From: Rhynochetos jubatus
Lineage: Eukaryota > Chordata > Aves > Eurypygiformes > Rhynochetidae
Reading direction: 5' to 3'
Length of the DNA: 64,000 nt
Assembly: GCA_027574665.1 (NCBI GenBank)
Contig: CM050690.1
Location: 41,407,665-41,471,664 of the forward strand
This document shows positions 38,907 through 51,929 of the stretch, piece after piece. Made by a program: the position numbers and the translations under genes. Under the pieces are notes generated by a model, which had not been told where the DNA came from, did no database searches, and worked only from the letters and a program-made list of their open reading frames with translations. Position 1 is the first letter of the stretch, and each line of letters starts with the position of its first letter.

Positions 38907-38994
38907 GACCTAATCCTGCAAATCCCTATTTACATAAATCCCACTGATTTCAAAGGGTCTGCACATGAGAAAGCAGGTTTTACAGGATCAGGCC
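38907..38994. repeat. Palindromic interspersed repeat relic
   Basis: An 88 bp stretch with imperfect inverted ends: GACCTAATCCTGCAAA on the left and TTTTACAGGATCAGGCC on the right, with a GATTTCAAAGGG-type centre. This matches an old palindromic repeat seen often in bird, turtle and crocodile DNA (recalled from memory, family name not certain). Probably a non-autonomous DNA transposon relic. It is too degraded to be active. Confidence 0.5.
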
Positions 38995-41045
38995 ATTCTT
39001 CCTAGAGACCAACATCTGTTGCACCAACTGTGATAATCTCATGACTGTTAAAGAAAACTCTGAGGAAACATTTTATCTGGGCTAAAAGAAAACAGCAAAA
39101 AAGTAACACTGTTGTCTGTTGCTATAAAGTGGATTATTACCACAAGCAACTCCCTGTGTATACTGTGTCTCTTCTCCGTCCCCTTTCTGCATACTTTTAT
39201 TTACTTGAGAGAAAATGCTACATGTAGCTGTGTGCTGTTACTGCTGTTCTTCACCTCTGTTGTATGAAGTTTGTGTGCCAGGCTACAGGTATTGAGATAT
39301 TTTTAGAAACCGAAAGAGGCCTCTGGCACATGGTTGATGGCTTAGTGTCTTGCTTTTGGAGTTTTTGGAAACTGAGAAAGAAATTTATTCAACAAAATTT
39401 TAAGGTATTTTGGGTCTTGCACTTCAGATTATGCTAAGTTTTGGCTCTGGCTGAATTAACTGAAGTAGTACGGTCAAAGGGTTTGCTCTGCAGTCACTGT
39501 GGAACAGTGGATAGCCAGTTGGTAAGACTGCAAGGAAGAAAGAAATCTGAGCAAAAGCAGATGGTGGTGTTGGAAGGAATAGAGTTCACTTCCTTCTCTC
39601 TCCAAGTCTGCGAACACCTGGACAGCTGTGGTAGCACTTTGCTGCAGCTGGAGTTGAATGTCATTTGTGACTTCTACTTGGAGGTCTGGTGTGGAAGGGA
39701 CAATAGGCTACTTCCTTACCTTGGTTGACTCCCAGTTCCCATGGGCCTGGTTTCGTAGCCACACAGGAGAGTGTGGAGTCATAGCGCTGGGCTCATTTGA
39801 CGTGTAGTATGGAGATTTCAGGTGTATTTTTGCTGCATGCTTTGGGCGGTGCAACTGAAGATAGAAATGAGGAGTTACTCACTGTCCCTTGCAGCACGGT
39901 TGTTACAATAAAATGACTCTAGAAAATACAAGAGAAAGACCTTGGGAGCTCAATTGAGCAATTTACGTGGGGGAAAGAAGATCTCTCTCAAGTCCAAAAG
40001 CAATGGGAGTCTCCATCAACGATGCAGCACATGCACAATGGTTCTACCATCTCACCCTTGTTTTGGATTCCCTGCCCTTAAAATTTAGTCAGTTTGCAGA
40101 TGTCAAGGACAGTGGTCTGGGATTTCCATGAGCCATATAATGGGCATTAAGCTACTGCTACCCATGTCATCAGACCAATGGGAAAAAAAGGGGACGATGG
40201 CAAATATGCCGGCACTGCTAGCTTGCTGTCAGAAGCTCCAGAGTTGCTGGACATGCTGTTCCTCTAAACTGTATTATATTCTTGAAACTTTTCCTGATCA
40301 TTCAGAGTATTTTAGGTGATTACCCATTCACCTCCCTGAAATTAGTAAAATAATGTTCAAAGTCTCATAGACAAGGCTTGGGGAGCCTGGACTGACATGC
40401 AAAAGCTAGAATATAATGAAGCCTGTCCGCAGCTCAGCTTGAGGATGAAACAGGTTCAAAGATGATGCTTTTATTCACAAGCTGTAGCTTTACATCACCG
40501 TTTCTTCTCAGTGTCTTTTTTGGTTATTATGAGTAAAGTTTCCTTGAATATGCAAGGTTCATAATTGGGCAGACTTTCCATTAGGGAAACAGATGCTTTC
40601 CTGTAGGATTTTCTTCTGTGTCACATGTATCTCCACACTGTAGTTACCCAATTCCTCCTTCCCTACCATAAGTCCATATTTTCCCTTCTGTTTTAAGGTG
40701 TGAAGTTATTGGGAATTATGCTCTTAATGGTTTATAATGGGATTTTAACTGTTATACTTTGCTCAGAAATAATTGCTTTTGTGAAGTGGAGAATACTTTT
40801 TGGGGTGTATTGTCTAGATTTTATATTAAGATCAATGGAAGATCAAACCTATGCTAAATTTGCAACTTAAATCAACTATACTAGGCTTAAAATGCAGACT
40901 GGGGAGGATTATCAAATGGAGTTGCAATATGTAAACCTCCAGGGAACAGGTCTTGCGTCTGAAAGCAAAACAATTGATGCGTTTATTTTCATAGACATTA
41001 ATATGAAAGATTTTGGGGAAAAAGACATGTGAAGTCCCTATAAGG

Positions 41046-41081
41046 TATATATATATATATATATAAATATATATATATATT
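41046..41081. repeat. (AT)n microsatellite
   Basis: Alternating AT tract with one interruption (TAAAT) near its middle. Confidence 0.92.
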
Positions 41082-41602
41082 AGAAAATATCAAGGGCACA
41101 GTTATGCTAGTTTTCTGTATTGAGATATTGTCATCTTCATTTTCTAGGAACAATTAGCTAGTTCAGTCAGCAGGGTTTTTTTTGTTTTTGTTTTTTTTTT
41201 TTTGTTTGTTTTTTTGTTTGTTTGAACTGCACAAAACAACTATTCTCAAACCAGCAATTGTACAGGGTCAGTTTTCTCAAATGTAATTGTGCACAATATT
41301 TCACCCACCTCCCCTGCTTCAACCCCCGAGGAATACTCTCGGTTCTTTAGGGCCTTAATTTATCTTTTGTTTGTGTTTGGATAAACGCAAATATTGCAAC
41401 AAACATTTGTAGTCCATTCAAATTTTACTGGACTATTTTTGTTTGTTTGTTTGTTTTGGGGATTCTTTTTTTGATATCTTAGATCAACCCTTGACAGGAT
41501 TTACAAATATAACTTTATAGCAGATCCGGACAGCATGAGGAGAAGGTGAAACTTGTTCTAAACAAGAAGGAAACTAATCAGTTAGTTTTGAAAAATAGTT
41601 CA

Positions 41603-41629
41603 TTTTTTTTTTTTTTTTTTTTTTTTTTT
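41603..41629 (+). repeat. Poly-T tract (27)
   Basis: The longest homopolymer in the window, a pure 27-T run on the coding strand. Confidence 0.92.
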
Positions 41630-42962
41630 CAGAAAACTACTTGTAACTAGTGATTTCTTGTCACATACTCCATCATTTTCTATATTGCTATCTCATATCT
41701 CAGGACAAGTACTGTTCTTCTTCATCAGAACCAATCTACCTTGTTAAGTCCTTGAGATAACAGGATGTCCTGTCTTTCTGCTGTGTTATGGGGCTCTTGC
41801 TGAAGGTGAAGACCTTTGGAATGCAAAAAGAGGTTCGCATTATTTCCCTCTTAAAATAACATGCTGTCTCCTGGCTACCTAAGTGAAACAAGAGTTATTT
41901 ATATAAACCATGCTACTTCATTTGCTGCTTCCAGAAATGCTTTTACACAGATCTGAAACTCAGTGTCTGAGAGGAGGAGTGCAGGGTTTTGAGATCGGTG
42001 CCCTCCTGTGCTGTGGCTCAGCACCAGGCACAGCAGGATCTTCATCCCGGTTGAGATCGCGGTGTGGAGTGGCGTTTTAAACACTCAGAGTGCAGTCTCT
42101 GTGCTAAAGCAATCCTTGGGGCACTACAGCTGCATTCCAACCTGCACGCTGTGATTCTCAGCGCTTTCTTACTGTTAGGTAAAACAAATAATTAAACTGA
42201 TTGGGTCTGTTTGTGGCAATGTATTTGGAACGTGCATTCTTGAGGTCTTTAGGTATGAATAAGGAAGTAGCTTTTCACAAGCATGAGAAGATATGGTATG
42301 TTCTATGTCACATTCTTTACAACAACTGTTGCATTTGTGCTGGCACTAAAATCTAAAGTCAGTGGAGAAAAACTGCTCTCGTGCTTGTAAATTATCTCAG
42401 ATTTTTAATTTTTATTTTTTCCTGTGGTAGTTGAAAAAATTCCTGTCAGTAGAGGAAAGCTTGGAAAGCAGCTGAGGTTTTGTTTTAGAGAAATAGGTTT
42501 CTGTTTATTGTAGTGAACATTTCAATTTCTTAAGCTTGATAGTTGTTACAAAAGCTTAATAGACCAAGCGAGATAGCAGGAGACATTGTAGATAAAGACA
42601 GGTGTACTTTGAACTTTGCTAAGAGAGAAACGAAATAGTTTTTGATTAAATTTTAGGTCTGTGAAAGAAAACTAACAAACTGAAACATACGTATAAACTT
42701 AAAGCATGAGTTTACTTTACTGGGTTTTGCTGGGAATGCCTGGTAGGCTGTGACAGTTCAGTAGAGGGTGCATGCTTGTTCTTGTGATTGTTATTGACGC
42801 AAATAGGATGATGGGCAAAAGTTTCTGACCCTAAGAGACTCTAGGACCACAGCACATGTTGCTGTGAAATCTGTTTAGGTCAATCATTCATTTTAATTGT
42901 ATAAATAAATTCATAGTGTTTTTAAAATGGCAATATCTGTTTCTTTGTGTTTGAATTTTGAA

Positions 42963-42997
42963 ACTCTCAAAATTCTCAAAACTCTCAAAATTCTCAG
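42963..42997. repeat. 18-bp tandem repeat, two copies
   Basis: Two back-to-back copies of ACTCTCAAAATTCTCAAA, the second lacking only its last bases. Each 18-mer is itself made of two related 9-mers. Confidence 0.8.
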
Positions 42998-45900
42998 CTA
43001 TGAGTTTTTTGTTTTGACTCTCAATGTGCATGAATGCGCAGGCTTCAGAAGCAAACATATCTAAAGCAGTATTTTTCAATCTGTAATGTACAGATTAACC
43101 ATGCAAGTAATCTGCTGTCCATCCATGGAATCATCTTGAACAGTGTGTTTAATAGCCTTTTAAGTTAAATATTTAATTATAAAAGTACATGGTGGCTTGT
43201 AAGAAATGATGAAGATTGTCAGTATAGTGTTCATTGATAAAAAGTGTTTGGGTAGCACAGGCATTTTTTTGAGGCAGTTCAGTCTCCCTGTAGAAGTACT
43301 GAAAAAAAACACAATTCAAGAATGTATTTCTATCAGAACACTTAAGAGATTAATCTTGGAAACCACAAAAGTATGACTCTGGCACAGCTTTAATCCAGAT
43401 AACAGCATGAAAATAAAAGTGTTTTACGAACTTTATGAGTTGGAAACACTTATTTTTTTTTTCTATGCAAAGTAAATACTTGAACATGCATGGCAGGAAG
43501 TGTTCTCACACATTTGTTGAAAAGTGAGAAATCTGAGGCATCTGAGCAAGTCCAGATTTTTAAGAAGCCTCTGCTTTATAATGTGAATGTATTTGTTCAT
43601 GTGAATGAAATGAACTTTTGGCCTGCAGCAAATTAGTGTAAGCCATAAGTGACCTTGATGTGCCTTCTGGCATGATCTTTCTTATTGCTGTGGTTGGCTT
43701 GCCTTTTGGTGTTTTTAGATTTTTTTTGTCTCCTTCACCTATATTGTCAAAACACTATTATTTGTAGTGTGTGTGTTCACTAATAGCAGTTTATCCCTGC
43801 ATGGTTTAGAGAGAGAGTGAGAAGCCAACAACTATAATTACATCCATGTTCCTAGCTTAGCAGCAAGCTAGGAAAGTGAAGTTAAAGTATGCCATTGATG
43901 CAGTGCATCCAATAAGAATTACAGGGTGAAATCATTCCTGTACATTCTTTTGGTTTCATGATAATTATTACTTAAAGCTGGTTTTCAGGGGTTTACCACT
44001 GTCTGTTGTGTTTATGTGACCACATAAAGAGCATTTCACTTCTGTGTTTTGTGACTTTCTTCTTGTATTTATTTACTTCTTCCTTCTGATTCAGCAAAAC
44101 TGTAAATTACAGATAATAACTTTATACAGTAACCTGGCATTTGTGCCATGGGGAACCAGTGCAGCTTTTACCACTAGCGGTGCCAGTACATAAGGAAGGT
44201 TACGGCACCTACGTTGAAGTTCAGCTGCAAAGTGTCATAGCCACTACTCTCTACCTGGCTTACTTGGTAACATTGGTTAAACATATTTAAATGAGGCAGC
44301 TGCCTGTCATGCTGAAATGGGTATAATTGGGACTAATATACAACTGGTAACAACCCAAGTCTTAACATTTAGGGATTCAACTCAATTGCATAGGTGCATA
44401 TACAGGTATAATTATTTTTTGCTATTTGCAGTTAAATTTGAATGTTCTTTGAGTATGTAGATTATAGGTTATTTGTTGTGGTTAATTTTTTTTTTCTTTC
44501 TCCTCGCCATAATAATGCAGTTATTTAAATATTTTCTTACTTGAATTCAGCACAAGAAATATTTAATTTCCTGAACATCCCCTCATCCCCCGACCTGTGA
44601 AAAGATCAAAATATTTCATGATTTATGTTATGAAAAAAGTTTAGCCAAGCATGGGAGGGTTGGGCAGACACACAAGAGACAGTAACCGAAGTGTACTGAA
44701 GCTACTGAAAGGTCTAAGTGTATATGACAGGCAGCAAGAGGTCTCTAGAAAATACAGAGCTTCTTCAGTTAAGGTATTAAGCAACTTTCCTTAGGTCAAA
44801 CAAACAAAAAAATCAATGGCAAATTGAAAAGGAGACTCCAACATCCAGTGTCTGGTCACCATGGCCATTCAAAAGGGCCTGTTTCCTGCCCACATTTATC
44901 CATGTGCTTCCCGTTGAGACGCCACCAGACTCCCTCTTGAATTAGTGTTGTGTGGTACTACCTTATTGTTGCCGGGTTTTGGAAGGCAGAGCACAGTTGC
45001 ATTTTAAAGGATGTTTCTGGGCACTGATGTGAAGTGTGGTGTAGCTGAGCGTTTTTGTCACAGCTTGATTCTTATGCAAGGAAGCCTGAGCTCACCTTCC
45101 GGGGAAGTGCTTTGTGCTAAAGTGGATGAGACAGTGGTTACATTAAGAAAACTGGAGCAAGATTAGGGCATATTTATCTGGTGTTTTATAAGGAGGCCCA
45201 GCAAACTTTGTCTACGCTCTGAGCCAGCCAAGCACATTGTAGCAACTACAAGGCACTCAGTGCTGGCCAGCTGGCTGGTGACACAGCCAGGGCCTGTGTA
45301 GGGGTGCCTACAAAATACCATGTAAATACACCCCCACTTGTAATAGCAATGTGAACAGGGGAGCGGTCAACACTGACCTCTCAAATAGCTCCTTCCCAGC
45401 TCAAGTGACAGGGATGAGGCAGGCCATGTGTCAGGGGAGGGTGATGGTGTTGCTTTTCAGATGGAGCTTGTGTCTTCTAGCAGGATCCCTTTGAAGCACC
45501 CAGCTGCCACTTAGCAATGCAGCCCACCCTTGTAACTCGACCTAGAGCAGCAGCATCAGGGGTGGCTCCAGCTAATTATCTCCTGTCTTTGCAAGACCTC
45601 TTCTCCATTTGCATGGAGGGACAGAGAGAGAGCTTGCCCTAGACGACTTTGCTCTCTAAGTTTCCTAGTTGCAGAGCTTCCTCATTTAATTAGATCTGTT
45701 GTCCTCCTGATATTTTTGTGGGAGCTTGTCAAAGAGCAGAATAAACCTAAGTTCCCGTTGTTTTTAGAACGCAATATATTATTTTTTATTGAATGATGTA
45801 TGCTTTTGATTGAAAAGGTCTTAATTTCTACTGGCAATGACTGCAACATTACTCTTTTTGGTTTCAAAACAGTCCTTGAAAAGTTACATTTGGAGGTACA

Positions 45901-48785
45901 GAGGAGAGTTTACCAGGATTTAACCTTCAGCTTCCCCCTGTCCCTACCTCTGTACTCTCCAAACACTCAGTTTACATTTGATGGAAAGTGACTTCAAAAA
46001 TACTTATTGTCATCATAAAAAAAGAAGAATAACCTGAAATAGTTGAATTCCCCAGGAAGTAACAGTGATTTTTCTCAATTAATATTTGTCATAGAATTCA
46101 GTGTGGTCATTCTTTTTTAGGGACTGAAAGGAGACCTCAGATTTAACATGTGTACCTTGTTAGCAATGTTTTGACAAATAGCAGCAGCTGTATAAACTAA
46201 TCTTTCTGTAGCTTTCACACATGGGACTCAATTAACAATGAGCCACTGTCAGTATCTAATCCTTTCTGTATTTTTTTTTAAAGTTTCCTGGTTTCTGTAC
46301 ATTTTTCCATGTGTAACTCACCATTATTCTTACCTATAAACTGAGGAAAGTGGCAGACTGTAAATGGATTGACCTTGCATGACATTTCATATGTGATTTA
46401 TAGAAGATGATGGCACTTGTGTTTACGTTCCTGGTAAATTCAGATTAAAGTGAAGATTAAAAGTCTGTTATTTGCAGAATGTAGTGATTGCAGAATCTAG
46501 AATAAAGCTTTGTTTGAAATTTCTGTGTTGCAAGCTCTGAAGTGTAAAAAATCAGGAAGTATTGCCCTAGGTATGTCATTCAACCTTGCGGTAGTAAGTA
46601 AGAGGAGGAAGAGTTCTGTGGGTGTTGGCTACGGTAAGCCTGTGAATCCATGGTATGTATTGTGCAAAAGTCTGTATTTACCTACGGCACAGTCCAGGCA
46701 AAGACTTTCACATTCCAAATTATCTTGCCTTTAACTAATTTCCAAATGGTTCTGTGGCCAGACATTGAAGTATTAGAGATTTCCACAGTGGGACTTTTGG
46801 AATTTTTGAGGTGTCTTAGAATAACAGTAAGTACAAATGCAAGCTCCATTTTAAATGCACTTGACATTTGAACCTTTCATTTGAAATTCCTGCACTAGAA
46901 TTAATCTAAAGAGGACATTCTGGAATTACAGGGGCTTCTTGTCTTTGGCAAGTGAGCAGGAAGAGGGCAAAAGGATATAAACACAGAGCCCCAAAAATAG
47001 GTAATTAATTTTTTTCTTTCATCTAGTAAAACTTAAGTAAATCTTGAATTACTAAATTCAGAGTAGGCTATTGTCACTACTTGCCAAATAGTACATGCTT
47101 GTGCATCTGTCTAATCCATATTTGAAAGCCACAAACAGAAGCACATAATTTGGCACCGCACCAGAAGCATGCCTCGGCACACTTCTGGAGATCCTTCCAA
47201 ATGACTTACTGATTCAAAAATTCTATACTGTTTGCCTGTGCTCGTGCACCGAGTGTCTGGAGGAGTTTAGCATGAGTTCTGCCAGAAAACTGTGTGTTAC
47301 GTTTGAATTGGGCATATGATGATTACGTGTCCCTCCTCATTCACCGGGAGTTCTAGATGTATTATGGTGTTTCCGTTGGCTTTCCTTTTTTGGTTTGGTT
47401 GGGATTTGGGTGGGTTTGGGGTTTTTTTTTTTTGTTTTTGTTTGTTTTGTTTTGTTTCTTTTTTTTTTTGGTGGTGTGTGGGTGTGTAAAGACTGGTGGT
47501 GTTTCCACTGACAGAATATTTACAGAGACAACGTACATGAAATGTACTGGCAATAGTGCTTGTTGGTCAGACTTGCTGAAAAGTTACTTTGTTTTCTACT
47601 GTTTCTTTACTCTGGGATGAATTTTTAAAATAGGGGATTGACTAGTGCTTAGAAACCTCGAAAGTAGCATACAAACTCCTCCATAAAATAAATTCCACCA
47701 TCAGGAAATCAGTAAAGAAAACCAGAAATCCTTCCATAGTAACCATTGTTCCTTATGTTAATCCCCTTAGGCTCTGGCACATCTTCTATTTCACAGTGAA
47801 TTGTTTCAAATATTCAGATAAATTTAAGGGTGCAACTCCATGAAGCAGCTGAGGTGACCTCATGAGTAGTTGCTGCAAACAGGAGACCTTCCTCACCGGT
47901 TCCCTCCACCCAGCTTCCCACAGCAACCTTCCCTCACCCTGGCGTGGTTGTTGGCTGTCTCACCGCTTTGTTGATCTCTGTTTCACACTGGCAGGAAGTG
48001 TTTTAGGTGGCCAGCAGATGGACTGGGAACTGATCTGGTTAAAATATTACATTTAAAAAACAGATGTAATGTTCTAATGGTTTGAAATTTAATGCAATGA
48101 AACACAGCACAGAAGTAATCAGCCGTTTCATTTTCCGAAGGGGCTTGAGTTTGTCCTGTAGTTTTAAAAGAGCAATCTTGTTTCTTTCATGCTTCTTTGC
48201 CACTTTAGATGTAAATATACAAAATCCTAAGTAATTTATTCTGTAGTAGTTATTCCAGTATAAATGACTGCTGTGGGCACAGGTGTTCAAGTGAAAAAAA
48301 GATGCTTTAGAAGAGGAAAAGCTGCTTTTATACCAAAGAAAGCATTCCAAAGGAATATTATGTTATACCAGAATAGCTGTTCTGATAAATTTGCTATGTT
48401 AGACAAATCTTTTTGTGAACAAATATATTTTTTGATTGCAAACTCTATGTAGAAGAAAGTGAGGTAGATGCTTCTCTACTTAGTGTTTCATAGTTATGTC
48501 CATACTTAGCAAAACCATGACAGACATTGTACAAAACATGAAAAAGAAGTCTGCATTTTCTTAGATTTCAAAACCTTGGATGTGGAAATACTGTCACCTG
48601 ACAGTTTTCATTGTATTTTTTTTTTTTTCATTGATGAACAGAGAGTGTGGTGAAAGATAAAAGTAATGAAAGACAATTTATGCCATAAGCCGAGCTTCTG
48701 GCTTTCAGTCTGAACACTATTACTAGGACAGACAGGCAAGTACAGCTGTCACAACAAGAAAAAGACAAAACCCGTTTTGGCTTTT

Positions 48786-48790
48786 CCCAG
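48786..48790. repeat. Target-site duplication, left copy (CCCAG)
   Basis: CCCAG directly precedes the TG of the solo LTR and is repeated directly after its CA at 49,651-49,655. A 5-bp duplication is usual for ERVL-type integration. Confidence 0.8.
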
Positions 48791-49650
48791 TGTGGTGGTT
48801 TGACCTTGACTGGCTGTCAGATGCCCACTCAACTGCTCTCTCCCTCTGCCTCCTCAACAGGACAGGGGAGAACATAAAGCAAGAAATCTGGTTTGTTGAG
48901 ATAAAGATAGGGAGGTCACTTAGCAATTACTCTCATAGGTAGAACAGACTCAGTTTGGGGAGAATTAATCTAATTTATTGCCAATTAAAAGAAGAATTGG
49001 ATAATGAAAACCAAAACTAAAACTCCTTTCCCCCACCTTCTCCTTCTTTCCCGGCTCAACTTAACTCTTCATTCCCGACTCCTCTACCTCCCTCCACTCC
49101 TGGCCCAAGTGGTGCAGGGGCATGGGGAATTGGGGTTGCAGTCAGTCCATAACAGCTCCTCTCTGCCTCTTCTTCCTCCTTTTCCTCTGCTCCAGCATGA
49201 ATCTTCTCCACAAAGTACAGTTCTTTAGGAAATATCCACCTGCCTCTGCATGGAGTCCTCCATGGGCTGCAGTGTGGACATCTGCTCTGCCCTGGTCCTC
49301 TCCACAGGTTGCAGGGAAATATCAACTCCACCAGGGTCCTGGAGCACCTCCTCCCTGTCCTTCTTCTGTGAACTTGGTGTTCACAGGGCTGTTTCTCACA
49401 ACTGTTTTTTCTTCATTCCTCACTGGTTTGACCTTTCTTAAGTACATTTTCCCAGAGGTACCAACATCTTGGCTGAGGGTCTCAGCCATGCTCTGTAGTG
49501 GTTCTGTTGGAGCCGGCTGTGTCTGGCATGGGGCAGCCCAGAACTCTTTCATGGGGGCCCCATGCCAGACACAGCCAGCTCCAACAGAACCACTACAGAG
49601 CATGGCTGAGACCCCTGCAGCCCTCCACTGCCAACACCTGGACACCTACA
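48791..49650 (-). mobile_element. Solo LTR of an endogenous retrovirus, ERVL-like
   Basis: An 860 bp element begins TGTGGTGGTTT and ends CACCTACA on the + strand, so it has the TG...CA ends of a retroviral LTR, flanked by the 5-bp duplication CCCAG. Its sequence matches a common avian ERVL-class LTR from memory. The sense strand is minus: an AATAAA lies at 48,979-48,974 and a weak TATA-like TACTTAAG near 49,445-49,438. There is no internal gag-pol, so this is a solo LTR left by recombination between the two LTRs of a provirus. It is antisense to NFIB. Unusually, its U3 part holds a long inverted repeat, listed separately. It has no coding capacity. Confidence 0.85.
49477..49614. repeat. 58-bp-arm inverted repeat (hairpin) inside the LTR
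   Basis: Left arm 49,477-49,534 and right arm 49,557-49,614 are reverse complements at 57 of 58 positions, separated by a 22-base loop. The single mismatch is C at 49,514 against A at 49,577. The arms end inside the LTR on both sides. The right arm sits where I would expect different LTR sequence, so it looks like an inverted copy of the left arm written over or into the element. Confidence 0.95.
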
Positions 49651-49655
49651 CCCAG
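49651..49655. repeat. Target-site duplication, right copy (CCCAG)
   Basis: Right-hand partner of the CCCAG at 48,786-48,790. Confidence 0.8.
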
Positions 49656-51925
49656 TGCACTCAGCTTTAGAGGATGTTCTTTCCTGTTGGAAGAACACTC
49701 CAGTCCCTGAATACGCCATGGGGCATTAAGCCTTCCCTTAATGAAGAAGGAAGTGAGCGAGACACTCCTGTTCTTCCTTCGTGCTTCCTTCAAACGCATT
49801 AAGCAAGAGAGGTATATATCAGATATGCAAAGCATCTCAGATATGTTCTGCAAGGAATTTCTCAAAGACTTAGTATGGAATATAAAAAACCTCAACAGTT
49901 ACACTCGCTACTTTGAACATGGTTTTCAAACATAGCTCTACATGTAAGGAGGATGAGACGTGTCAGCAGTTGCTTCAGCTGAGGTTTTGGGTGAGCTTAA
50001 ATCATGGAGGTATGAGTGAAATCTGTGTTAGTGTAGGTAAACAGCTATTTGGCATCCGCGTGGGAAACTGTGGTTTAGTATTACAGGACCGATTTGTTAA
50101 TTTCAAAACTTTTCACATAAAACTTTGCATTTGCCTACTTTCATGTTGTGGTTGAAGGCTCCAAAAGTAAATGCCACCATTCTTTGGGACAGCACTCTCT
50201 TCAATCCTCCCCCAGACAATAGAGAAATGCCAATTTTAGGACAGTACTGTTATATATTTGCTGTCTTTCCAATGGGTTTGGGGTTTTCTCTCTGCATGGA
50301 GAGCAGTTTAAAGTAAGCTAAATAAGCACAGCTGCAAACTTAGCTACTCTCTTCTACACTCCAGTAAAAAAAACTTTGTACCAGCTCTTGGTGTGAACAT
50401 TCTCAACTTGTGCTGAGTGCCTTTGTGGAGGGAAATTTATTGCATTGGCAGAGTTTAGTCATATGATGGCATCGCTAACTCTGGACAACACTGCAGTGAT
50501 TGACCAGTGTAGACAGACCATTAAATGAAATACATCTTGGAAGCTACCATATTTTCCTGTGTAAATGATGTGGATGGGCTGCTGAAGAGAGAATTCAGTT
50601 GTTTATATGTTGTCCATATTTGGGACTTTTTAAAAGAAGGCTAAAAACTGACTTATTTGCTCTAAAATTCCACTGACAATGCCAAGAATAAAATGCAGTA
50701 ATTTTTTTCTCGAACATTTAATAGAAAAAAGTTCCTCAGTAATGACTTTTATGAGGCTAACAAATTATCATCAGCAGAATTAGGATAAAAAATTGCAGAA
50801 GTACATGAAAAATAACATGAAAATGAATGTTGTAATTAATGCTATCCTGCAGTCACAGGATGACAAAAATGCATCCAATATAATGAATGCAGTCTTATGT
50901 GTATCTCTAACTTCAAACCATGGAAATTAATTTCCTGAGGTAAATTTCTATTAAAATGCTGTAAAAGATTGGCTCTTGGCTTACTTTTCCAATTTAGTTT
51001 GGTCAAGAAGTTTTTTTTATGATTGATAATAAATGCAGTACCCAAGTATTCAGACCTGTGTACAGATTTGTCAAATACTTAAAAGATCCATTGTCACTTT
51101 GCACACACCCAGTCAGAGTGTAAACTGACTTAGCTCCTACCAGTCAGTGGTCAGGAACTTGGGTTCTGTACAAACAATTCTCTGGCAATTTGGGTCAGGC
51201 TCCTCAGTTTCATGAGTGAACTCCTGGTTAATTCCTGCCTGAATGGAGGTCAAAGGCAAAACTCCTTTGGACATCAATAGGTGTCTCAGCTGCTCAGCTC
51301 TTAGACTAAAACCCTTAATATGTTTGCTTACCTCCCAGTCGTGGTAAGGCTGAATCACGTTGGTAAGACACTTTGAAACACCTGTATAAAAAGCAGTGCA
51401 GTGGTTATCAGCATAAAATCTGAAATTCTCCGTGGTTATTGCACTGTGCTTTCTTGGAGACTTCTGTATTACCTTGTTTCTAAAACGGGAAATTACTGCG
51501 GTATTTAAGAAGTTGCGGTTTTTGGAACTGTCAATATAATCCTGATAAGGAGTGTATGTAAGAGTCCAGAAATGATGGACCAGGTTTTTCAGTATTGGAT
51601 TGCTGGTTGTGCAAAAGTTTTTCAAATGCTACCCTTAAATATTCATTTTTAAGCTGATAGAAAAAAAGATATTTTTCTTGATGTCTATGAAATTAAAATG
51701 GAAATTTGGGAATTCCGGTAGGCTAGCTAAAGAGATAAAGCTGTGTTCTCATATGAAATAATAAAATACTTATTTTTAGGGTCTTCATTGTCAAAAAGTC
51801 CAGTTTCGTACATGTAGTTTTGTGTTCTCAATTATGTCTAAAATCTTGTGTATTGTAAGTGAATTGTCAGCTGGGGGAAAAAGGGCCTCTGTCGTGTCCA
51901 AAAATGAATTTGCAGTTTTAAGTAA
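49656..51925. other. Intron 2 segment, no gene recognised
   Basis: About 2.3 kb of AT-rich intron. A 162-codon frame on the minus strand (51,625-51,137) resembles nothing I know. Part of 51,170-51,290 has the flavour of an old amniote repeat but cannot be assigned. Confidence 0.45.
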
Positions 51926-51929
51926 AGCA

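Larger units (their letters stand above)
38995..48790. other. Intron 2 segment with simple repeats only
   Basis: Almost 10 kb of intron with no recognisable exon or gene. It includes an AT dinucleotide array, a 27-T run, GT-rich blocks (41,178-41,225; 47,385-47,490) and a small tandem repeat at 42,963-42,997. Nothing else could be identified by eye. Confidence 0.5.

Noticed and set aside
49122-49670. 182-codon + strand frame and its minus-strand mirror with the same peptide segment
   Set aside because: Both lie in the solo LTR. The shared peptide arises because the inverted repeat reads the same on both strands; LTRs of this type do not encode proteins.
50048-50059. Third possible copy of the duplicated element (TTTGGCATCCGC)
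   Set aside because: Only a 12-base match; the sequence on either side shows no similarity to the two copies and no hairpin.
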